Assembly: GCA_910577585.1 (NCBI GenBank)
Contig: CAJTNN010000039.1
Coordinates: 1 to 15,749 of the forward strand
Reading direction: 5' to 3'
Length of the DNA: 15,749 bases
From: an uncultured Muribaculaceae bacterium
Lineage (GTDB): Bacteria; Bacteroidota; Bacteroidia; Bacteroidales; Muribaculaceae
The notes under the pieces were generated by a model that was not told the DNA's origin, did no database searches, and was given only the letters and a program-made list of their open reading frames with translations. The first letter of the stretch is position 1. Each line of letters opens with the position of its first letter. Made by a program: the position numbers and the translations under genes. Positions 1-6,133 of the stretch are shown in pieces.

Positions 1-50
1 TTGAATATCAATAATTTCAAAGCACTCTTATGATTTTTTAGTGGACACTA

Positions 51-1118
51 ATGAAGCAATACCCAAATTTAGAGCTATTTTTCTACGAAGCGGCAATACC
101 GGTGGTAGTGCAACACGCCTCACCCTCTGAGGCGAATGACTATTTTGAAAGCTACATTCAAGTGCATCAAAGAGATGATTTAAGCATCAGAGATAAGTAT
201 CAGAAAGCGATTATAGACATTCGTAATGACAGTATTTCCAAAGCCATAAATCAAATTGAATCCTTAAAACACCAACCGGTTGAAGGTTGGGACTCAATGT
301 TAGCAGTTTCTGCGCAATATCTACTGGCACAAAAACTGAAAGACTACAGAGATCAGGCCACCCTCGGGGATAGCCTGTTGAAAATTAATGTGAGATATTA
401 TATGGAGAGCATGAACCAAAGAGCTCTCCCAATCCAACGTGACTATTACGCTGATAAAGCAAGAGAGAGCGAGTTTAAGCTTGATACTCTACATTCGCGA
501 AGCACTATCACCCTATCCTGCCTTATCTTAATTCTGCTGACTGGCATCATCATCTACTTCATACGCATAAATATCCATAAACTGCAACATGAAAATGAAG
601 CGCGCCGAATCGTAGCCTTGAATCATGAGGTGGATTACTACCGATCTGAGAATACTTCGCTTACAAAGGCACTTGAATCAAATATATCAGATTCCATAAA
701 GCATCAATCCTCCCTGTTCAAAGAAAAATGGATATTGCTAAATAAATTATGCAATAACCTTGCTGACGACTCCAATCCCACAGAGATATCGCAAACCATC
801 ATTTTGCGACAAATCAAAGCTACACTTGAAGAGATAAACCGCCCCGACAACCTCAAGGAAATCGAAGACCAAGTCAATAAATATAATGATAACGTCATAC
901 TTCTTCTGAGGAGTGAGTGCGCATTCTTAAAAGAGACTGCCATCTCGCTCATCACATTGTATATCGCCGGATTCTCTTCAAAAAGCATTTGCTTTATCAC
1001 CGGCACCAAACTGAAAACATTCTATACACGCCGAGACAGAATCATCAACAAAATCCAGGAAGCTGACTTCTCAAAAACAGAGTTGATTATGACACTACTT
1101 AAAAACAGAAATACCTAA
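51..1118 (+). CDS. Membrane-anchored regulator-like protein (TPR-like N-terminus, one TM, coiled coil, C-terminal HTH-like segment)
   Basis: 355 aa. Visible order: a helical, TPR-like N-terminal part (about residues 25-145), one hydrophobic membrane segment (about 152-171), a charged coiled-coil-like stretch (about 172-225), and a C-terminal segment (about 297-335) that reads like a LuxR-type helix-turn-helix (GFSSKSI followed by TFYTRRDRIINKI). This build is known from Bacteroidales membrane regulators (DUF6377-like TPR-TM-HTH proteins) that place sensing outside and DNA binding inside; the family assignment here is by resemblance. The odd point is the start: no signal peptide precedes the helical domain, although basic residues after the TM put the C-terminus inside. 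All three plus-strand frames carry stops in the first 41 bases, so the gene is either naturally short or a 5'-truncated or frameshifted remnant. It lies 258 bp upstream of the DUF3244-like gene on the same strand and may regulate the peptide genes that follow; this is inference from position. Confidence 0.7.
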   Translation: MKQYPNLELFFYEAAIPVVVQHASPSEANDYFESYIQVHQRDDLSIRDKYQKAIIDIRNDSISKAINQIESLKHQPVEGWDSMLAVSAQYLLAQKLKDYRDQATLGDSLLKINVRYYMESMNQRALPIQRDYYADKARESEFKLDTLHSRSTITLSCLILILLTGIIIYFIRINIHKLQHENEARRIVALNHEVDYYRSENTSLTKALESNISDSIKHQSSLFKEKWILLNKLCNNLADDSNPTEISQTIILRQIKATLEEINRPDNLKEIEDQVNKYNDNVILLLRSECAFLKETAISLITLYIAGFSSKSICFITGTKLKTFYTRRDRIINKIQEADFSKTELIMTLLKNRNT

Positions 1119-1376
1119 CTATTTACTATTCAAGCTATTGACTCTGATTCTTCAACTCATGCAATCCGTTAATTTCAACTATCTGTTAATCAATATCTTA
1201 CTATAAGAAAATATTCACGAAGAACGATTTTATTTTCTTCAAAATCATAAATAGCTGATAACCAAATCTATACAAAATCCTTCAGAGAATCTTTTTTAAC
1301 GTCAAAATTTGCGATAAGACTCAAAATAGCCTACATTTGCACTCATAACAAAATATCCAAAATCCCTAAACCGGTT
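1119..1376. other. AT-rich intergenic region with promoter
   Basis: 258 bp with no convincing ORF. It is strongly AT-rich and ends with the candidate promoter for the DUF3244-like gene. I see no strong terminator hairpin after the regulator-like gene. Confidence 0.6.
1308..1339 (+). promoter_or_regulatory. Bacteroidetes-type promoter upstream of the DUF3244-like gene
   Basis: TTTG at 1308-1311 (-33 element) is followed after exactly 20 bp by TACATTTG at 1332-1339, a full match to the Bacteroidetes -7 consensus TAnnTTTG. The start codon lies 37 bp after the -7 box. The gene probably has its own promoter rather than reading through from the upstream gene. Confidence 0.7.
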
Positions 1377-1754
1377 ATGCCCATGACCTCAATCAAGTAT
1401 ATCATATCTACTGTATCTCTAATCGCTTTCGGTTATCTGAATACAGCAGTGGCATCTACAGATTCTAATCCAGTAATCAATTTGGATTTTAAAAAGAAGT
1501 CGGGGTCTACTTCAAGACCCAAGTTACCTTCACAAAGTATATGCTCTGCTACGTATGCCGATGGCTATATCACATTCTTTTTCACTAATCCGGAAGGTGA
1601 GTGCAAAGGAATGTTGACCGACAACCTCACAGGAAATATTGTATACTTATACTTTAATTCCGAATATCAAGAGCCTATAGAAGTAGGCTACCATCAGTCG
1701 GCATCTATCACCGTCACCACAGAAGCAGGTAACACTTACTATGGTGAATGGTAA
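1377..1754 (+). CDS. Small secreted DUF3244-like protein
   Basis: 125 aa. An N-terminal signal peptide is clear (hydrophobic segment about residues 9-24, likely cleavage near AVA-S at about 27). The mature part is about 100 aa of alternating beta-type sequence, ending in a strand pair with SITVTTEAGNTYYGEW. That C-terminal signature and the overall length resemble the DUF3244 family of small exported Bacteroidetes proteins, which are thought to adopt an Ig-like fold; their function is not known. Two ATG codons (1377 and 1383) are possible; the first is used here. The gene sits 356 bp upstream of the peptide precursor, with a structured repeat between them, so it may or may not be co-transcribed. 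A role beside the RiPP genes is guilt by association only. Confidence 0.7.
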   Translation: MPMTSIKYIISTVSLIAFGYLNTAVASTDSNPVINLDFKKKSGSTSRPKLPSQSICSATYADGYITFFFTNPEGECKGMLTDNLTGNIVYLYFNSEYQEPIEVGYHQSASITVTTEAGNTYYGEW

Positions 1755-1797
1755 GGACAGTGTCTCACATTCATAAACTATATATGTCTCTCCTATA

Positions 1798-1990
1798 GAA
1801 GTTGTTTAAACTTTTTTCAAGCGCAAGGTTAATTAAGATTTTGAGCAGGTTTCGGCTCTCGAAGAGGGAGCGATGCGGGCATCGCTCCCGATGAAGAGGG
1901 TCGAAAGATGCCAGAATATTAATTAAGATTGCGCTTGAAGAAAAAAAAATCCTTCATTTAATGTTTTTCGTAAAAAGTTTAAACAACTTC
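1798..1990 (+). repeat. Structured 193-bp repeat element, copy 1
   Basis: The ends are a perfect 19-bp inverted repeat (1798-1816 with 1972-1990, outer bases GAAGTTG/CAACTTC). Inside lie nested complementary arms 1816-1826 with 1929-1939 and 1850-1859 with 1897-1906, then a central hairpin (stem 1866-1875 with 1880-1889, loop CGGG). A 3-bp direct repeat ATA flanks the element (1795-1797 and 1991-1993). A second copy in the same orientation lies at 8828-9021. The family is not one I recognise. Size, terminal inverted repeats and flanking duplication suit a MITE-like element; the nested stems suit a folded RNA. Confidence 0.8.
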
Positions 1991-1995
1991 ATAGT

Positions 1996-2080
1996 GTACG
2001 CGAAATGGGTAAGCGTTTGTAAAACACGATATCTTCACTCAAGTTATCTCGCCTTACCTACGGATACCCATTTCGTATAC
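1996..2080. repeat. Inverted repeat with 53-bp spacer upstream of the precursor gene
   Basis: Arms 1996-2011 and 2065-2080 are complementary at 14 of 16 positions, with an uninterrupted 11-bp core (CGAAATGGGTA / TACCCATTTCG). The spacer contains CGCCTTACC, which could alternatively pair with GGTAAGCG at the end of the left arm. It starts just after repeat copy 1 and ends 30 bp before the precursor start codon. It could be a leader-RNA switch, a protein-binding site, or the inverted repeats of a small invertible segment. Confidence 0.5.
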
Positions 2081-2110
2081 ATTTCTCTAATATTAACACT
2101 TTTAATCTAA

Positions 2111-2350
2111 ATGATTATGAAAACCAAATTATTCAACAACGTTCTCCATGAGGAGAATATCCCTGAAAAGGACTTAGTATCCTTGACAGGTGGTGCGGGC
2201 GGCGGATGTTCTGCCTTCATCTCAAATTGCAACTGCAATATCTACAATCCGTGCACCGTCAACTCCTGCACATGTAATTCGTTCTGCTCATCTAATTTTT
2301 CAGGCAAACAAACGAATTCATTCTCTCCTCTCCATAAGTGTTTAACATAA
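2111..2350 (+). CDS. Cysteine-rich RiPP precursor peptide with double-glycine leader
   Basis: 79 aa (77 aa if the second ATG at 2117 is used). The N-terminal leader (residues 3-28) has the form KLFNNVLHEENIPEKDLVSLTGG, matching Bacteroidales GG-type natural product precursors (leader with an acidic/Lys middle, a Leu-x-x-Leu element and GG). Predicted cleavage after G28 leaves a core rich in Gly, Asn, Ser and Cys. All eight Cys (33, 40, 42, 48, 53, 55, 59, 77) lie in the core, including two CxC pairs. The gene is followed directly by a SPASM radical SAM enzyme, the usual partner that installs thioether or C-C crosslinks on such peptides. No C39 peptidase/exporter gene is nearby. The product could be an antimicrobial, a signal or a surface peptide; the sequence does not decide. 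Confidence 0.82.
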   Translation: MIMKTKLFNNVLHEENIPEKDLVSLTGGAGGGCSAFISNCNCNIYNPCTVNSCTCNSFCSSNFSGKQTNSFSPLHKCLT

Positions 2351-2353
2351 AAT

Positions 2354-2386
2354 GCCGTCAGCTTTGCAATCGGCAAAGCTGACGGC
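2354..2386 (+). promoter_or_regulatory. Intercistronic hairpin between precursor and maturase
   Basis: A perfect 14-bp stem (GCCGTCAGCTTTGC at 2354-2367 with GCAAAGCTGACGGC at 2373-2386) and a 5-nt loop lie 3 bp after the precursor stop. No T-run follows, so it is not a classical full terminator. It more likely protects the precursor mRNA 3' end or partly stops transcription, giving more peptide than enzyme. It also overlaps the first possible maturase start codon (2352). Confidence 0.75.
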
Positions 2387-2396
2387 TATATCGAAT

Positions 2397-3737
2397 ATGG
2401 ATAAGAAATCAACATACACCCTGTCTATCTATACTCAGTGGTTTGAGGATGATGGCAAATTATATCTCTACAATGCTCAAACCGGCTTTTTTAGCGAGGT
2501 GCCAGAATCCACAATCACTATATTAGAAGAAAGACTATGGAATACTCTCTCCAAAGAAGAATTGGATACGCTTTTAAAGTATCATATATTGGATACGCTT
2601 TTAAAGTATCATATAATTGAGTATGATGGTTCAGAACTGGACTACTATAATGAGCGATCAGTAGAACTACTTTCAGCTCAATATGATCCGACCGTTCTTA
2701 ATCTCGTTATTGTTCCAACAACCATGTGCAATTTTGGCTGTCCATATTGTTTTGAGCCAAAGAACAATCCTGCCACAATGACAGATGAGGTTATCTCAGA
2801 TTTAATCCAATTCATTGCCTCCCGAGAGAGAGTCAAAGAATTGAATATCACTTGGTATGGAGGAGAACCGCTGCTCGCATTTGAGCGTATAAAAAAAATT
2901 CGTAAGGAGCTTCAACAAGATGGACTTCCTGACATCAAATCAGAAGGATTGATAACTAACGGATATCTGCTCACTAAAGAAGTGTGTGAATATTTTAAAA
3001 GTACTCCTCTGACTAATATTCAAGTGACTTTTGACGGCAATGAGACCTCACATAACAAAACTCGTTGCCTTAAAGGCTCAGGAGAACCTACATTTCATAA
3101 AATATATGAGAACCTCCTCAATGCTGCAATGATTTTACCGAACGTGCATATATCTGCAAGAATTAACATTGATAAAAGCAATATCAAAGATTTCGCAGAC
3201 ATGAAGAGAAAAATAGAGAACGATTTCTCTGATTTTCCCAATGTAGTGGTATATTTCGGTTTAATTCGACGTGATACAGAAGATGGATGTTCACTCTGTA
3301 GATCATCCATCAAACCCTCTGATTTAAATGAACTTGCAGCTAAACTAAATCACTATGGGTTAAAAGACAAGGTTCTCCCTAAAATTCAACCTAAAGGATG
3401 TATGATGCAATCTTCCAATCATTACATTATCGGTCCTGAAGGAGAGATATATAAATGCTGGAATGATGTCACTCACAAGGATAGAGTTATCGGGCATATT
3501 AAAGATAATTCAATTGCCAATCGAACTCGGCTTATGCGATACTTGCTACATACTTCAGGTCAAAATCAAGAGTGCCAGAAATGCAATGTTTACCCTATAT
3601 GTGATGGTGGATGTGGACACTACAGATACCGTAACCTATTCGAAGGGGGAAAATTTAATTTGTGCATTTCATATAAAGATAAAGAGAACCTTAAAAAAGC
3701 TCTTTTAGAAGGCTATGTAAGGGGCCAAAATGCATAA
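2397..3737 (+). CDS. Radical SAM/SPASM peptide maturase
   Basis: 446 aa from ATG 2397. An in-frame ATG at 2352 would add 15 residues but lies in the edge of the intercistronic hairpin, and the natural-looking N-terminus is MDKKSTYTLSIYTQW. The [4Fe-4S]-SAM motif is CNFGCPYC (C111, C115, C118 in this numbering), preceded by LNLVIVPTTM and followed by the YGGEP motif (residues 154-158). The C-terminal SPASM region carries Cys at about 335, 354, 393, 396, 402, 406 and 423, enough for auxiliary clusters. The first 95 residues resemble the leader-recognition region of such enzymes. Predicted role: radical crosslinking of Cys or other residues in the neighbouring peptide core. Oddity: a 27-bp exact in-frame duplication (2562-2615) repeats nine residues (DTLLKYHI-L/I). 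Length is normal for the family. Confidence 0.9.
   Translation: MDKKSTYTLSIYTQWFEDDGKLYLYNAQTGFFSEVPESTITILEERLWNTLSKEELDTLLKYHILDTLLKYHIIEYDGSELDYYNERSVELLSAQYDPTVLNLVIVPTTMCNFGCPYCFEPKNNPATMTDEVISDLIQFIASRERVKELNITWYGGEPLLAFERIKKIRKELQQDGLPDIKSEGLITNGYLLTKEVCEYFKSTPLTNIQVTFDGNETSHNKTRCLKGSGEPTFHKIYENLLNAAMILPNVHISARINIDKSNIKDFADMKRKIENDFSDFPNVVVYFGLIRRDTEDGCSLCRSSIKPSDLNELAAKLNHYGLKDKVLPKIQPKGCMMQSSNHYIIGPEGEIYKCWNDVTHKDRVIGHIKDNSIANRTRLMRYLLHTSGQNQECQKCNVYPICDGGCGHYRYRNLFEGGKFNLCISYKDKENLKKALLEGYVRGQNA
2562..2615 (+). repeat. 27-bp exact tandem duplication inside the maturase gene
   Basis: Two identical 27-bp copies (2562-2588 and 2589-2615) begin with TTGGATACGCTTTTAAAG. The reading frame is kept and nine residues are repeated ahead of the radical SAM core. 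Perfect identity implies a recent slippage event or an assembly artefact. Confidence 0.95.
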
Positions 3738-3838
3738 AATGTCTATTATGCCCACACATAGAGTTAGCAACAAGTGTTAAATTGCATATTCAATTAAAAA
3801 AATAAATCTAACTTAAGATTAATTTTAATGAATTGTTA

Positions 3839-3846
3839 TACTTTTG
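3839..3846 (+). promoter_or_regulatory. Possible -7 box upstream of the outer membrane protein pair
   Basis: TACTTTTG matches TAnnTTTG and lies 45 bp before the ATG at 3892, in an AT-rich gap of 154 bp after the maturase. No clear TTTG sits 19-21 bp upstream, so the -33 element is weak. The gap also lacks an obvious terminator, so read-through from the maturase is possible. Confidence 0.35.
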
Positions 3847-3891
3847 TTGTGATTTAGTTCTCTATTTTATTAATTTTTACTGACTTTGCAT

Positions 3892-6114
3892 ATGGTGTTA
3901 CGTTTCCGTATTCCTCTTTCTTTCGAGCTCTGTTGCGACGCGAGGAGGTTGCTTTCCGCTTGTTTTGCTTTTTGTGGGGTTAGCTCCTTGTGCGCAGGGA
4001 CTTTTGCTTCCCGCGCCAGTGAGATGCCAACTGATTCGGCGGCTCACGTAACTCAACATGAAATCAACTCTGAGGCTGAACTTTACACTAATGATGAGGA
4101 GCCTATTGGAGAGGATATAAACTCATATGATCTTGACGAGTTTGTGGTCACGGGAGATAACCAAATCGCCACATCCAATGGCGTGCTATACACTCCTACC
4201 GCCAATTCAAAAAAGATGGCTCACTCGGGTGTCTCTCTGATTTCGGCAATGGCAATACCCACTCTTAAAGTCAATCAGGTCACGGAGACTGTGACCACCA
4301 TTTCAGATCAACCTGTAACTCTGTTTATAGATTATCTGGAGGCATCTCCCGAAGAGGTGAACGGTCTTAATCCGCAGGATGTGCTCAGAGTGGATGTGCT
4401 CAGCAGTCCGCAAGATATTCGCTTCAAAAATAAGGAGAATGTCGTCAATTTCATTATGAAGAAGCGCAATACAGGTGGTTATCTCAAACTCGGGGCTTCG
4501 CAATCTTTTGAAGTCAACAAGGGCATCTATAGCATCTATTCGAAGAATGCGTGGACCAATACCACCCTCGATGTAAATGCCGGAGCGGGCTACTATAACT
4601 CACATCATTCGGGTCAACATAGCCTCACCTCCTACACATTTCCCGACCAAAAGGTTGATGTCGAACAGACACCCGAAGAGGCAAAAGAGAAAGGGTGGAA
4701 TTGCTACGTCAATGCGCGTCCGGTGTGGCGCAAGGATAATATTGTTATCTCCAACACTCTGAGCCTCACGGCCAAGGGGGTGCCAAATAAACATCTGCGC
4801 TCGCTCACAACCTACAATCCACAGCTCTTTGCAGATGGCGACCAGACCGACAATGAGAATAGCCGGCGACTCTATCTTGCATTCGAGGGTGAGTATCAGT
4901 TTATTTTGCCTCAAGGATGGAGTCTGCTGGTGCAGCCTTGGCTGAAGATGTCGCGTAACTCTCTTGACACCGAGCAATTCAACACCGATGATATTATATC
5001 GAATGATATCCGTGAAAATCGCTATTTTGCATTGGGAGATGTGCAGGCTGCCAAACAATTCAGCCAGAATCACGCTCTGAGTTTAGCAGCGCATGTGGAA
5101 TATAGCGACTATCATCTCGATTACAGCGGATCGACCAATGCTAAGCAGACTCTTAGCAATGGTCTCTACCAGTTGAGAATGCAATACATGCTGAATCTCA
5201 ACAACTTCAATCTCAATCTATCAGCCCATGCAGGTTACAACCGTCAGACATCGGGCATCACCGCCACTTCCGACTTCTATCGTGGCATCGAGGCTTTCGC
5301 CGGATGGAGAATTAAACCCGGACACTCTCTTTCAGCATCGGCGGGATGGTATAACCGACTGCCCGACATGGCGCTACTGAATGATGTGGCTTACACCACG
5401 GGGTTGCTCACCGGCACAAGGGGTAATCCGTACCTTAAAAGTACCGGTATTGCGATGGCAAATCTAAACTACAACTGGATTATTGCAAATAAGTTGTCAT
5501 CCGCTTTCAATATCGGCTGGACCCGAACGGGCAACAATCAAGTATATGATTATCGACCGGAGTTAATCGACGGGCGTATGCTGATGGTGACTCAACCAAT
5601 GAATGTAGGTTTCGTCAATACTCTGCGCTACGGCTATGGAGCATCAACCTCTCTGCTGAATAACTCTCTTTCGATATCGGGATTCATCGGTGGCTTGACC
5701 ACCTTCAGCCGCTCAATCAACCACTTTGACCGTAATGTTCTCACCGGGTCAATCCAAGCCTCATATTCTTTCAGAAATTTCTATATTATGGGACACTGGG
5801 ATTCAAGAAGTAAGTTGGTGAAGGCTGACTCCGAGGAGCGCCGACCTCAGGTATATTATATAGCAGCCGGTTATGGCACTGAGAAGTTCAATGTGTCGCT
5901 TACGGCTTATAATTTCTGCCAATCGAAGTGGTCGACCGGTTCGAAACGCATCGATTCAACCTATATGACATCTTTTCAGCAAAGCTTCGGCGACGACTAT
6001 CATCGGGCTATATTTCTTGAGCTGGCATGGTATATAGGTTATGGCAAAAAGGTTGAGCGTAATGCAGTGCTCCCCACTGACAGCGATGACGGCGGCACCG
6101 GCATATTCCGTTGA
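3892..6114 (+). CDS. TonB-dependent receptor-like outer membrane beta-barrel protein (first of pair)
   Basis: 740 aa from ATG 3892 (a TTG at 3886 would add two residues). A long basic n-region is followed by a hydrophobic signal segment (about residues 20-40). An acidic linker leads to LDEFVVTG (about 80-87), which resembles a Ton box, then a plug-like domain to about residue 190 with PVTLFIDYLEAS and QDVLRVDVLSSPQD, as in the outer membrane beta-barrel family of Bacteroidetes. The remainder is alternating aromatic beta-strand sequence typical of a barrel. No N-terminal carboxypeptidase-regulatory-like domain is seen, and there is no SusD partner, so this is not a standard polysaccharide locus. 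It ends 19 bp before the next barrel gene and starts 154 bp after the RiPP maturase. The transported substrate cannot be told from sequence. Confidence 0.8.
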   Translation: MVLRFRIPLSFELCCDARRLLSACFAFCGVSSLCAGTFASRASEMPTDSAAHVTQHEINSEAELYTNDEEPIGEDINSYDLDEFVVTGDNQIATSNGVLYTPTANSKKMAHSGVSLISAMAIPTLKVNQVTETVTTISDQPVTLFIDYLEASPEEVNGLNPQDVLRVDVLSSPQDIRFKNKENVVNFIMKKRNTGGYLKLGASQSFEVNKGIYSIYSKNAWTNTTLDVNAGAGYYNSHHSGQHSLTSYTFPDQKVDVEQTPEEAKEKGWNCYVNARPVWRKDNIVISNTLSLTAKGVPNKHLRSLTTYNPQLFADGDQTDNENSRRLYLAFEGEYQFILPQGWSLLVQPWLKMSRNSLDTEQFNTDDIISNDIRENRYFALGDVQAAKQFSQNHALSLAAHVEYSDYHLDYSGSTNAKQTLSNGLYQLRMQYMLNLNNFNLNLSAHAGYNRQTSGITATSDFYRGIEAFAGWRIKPGHSLSASAGWYNRLPDMALLNDVAYTTGLLTGTRGNPYLKSTGIAMANLNYNWIIANKLSSAFNIGWTRTGNNQVYDYRPELIDGRMLMVTQPMNVGFVNTLRYGYGASTSLLNNSLSISGFIGGLTTFSRSINHFDRNVLTGSIQASYSFRNFYIMGHWDSRSKLVKADSEERRPQVYYIAAGYGTEKFNVSLTAYNFCQSKWSTGSKRIDSTYMTSFQQSFGDDYHRAIFLELAWYIGYGKKVERNAVLPTDSDDGGTGIFR

Positions 6115-6133
6115 TATGTAAGAACAATTGAAT

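Noticed and set aside
1866..1912. Hammerhead-ribozyme-like core in the structured repeat (CCGATGA with CGAAA)
   Set aside because: The first box is CCGATGA, not CTGATGA, and the bases between the boxes do not form stem II.
2352..2396. Maturase start at ATG 2352
   Set aside because: It lies at the foot of a strong hairpin and adds 15 residues encoded mostly by that hairpin; ATG 2397 gives a usual N-terminus. Not fully excluded.
3730..3780. 16-aa ORF overlapping the maturase stop, ending in Cys
   Set aside because: Too short, with no leader-like sequence and no coding signal; chance ORF in an AT-rich gap.
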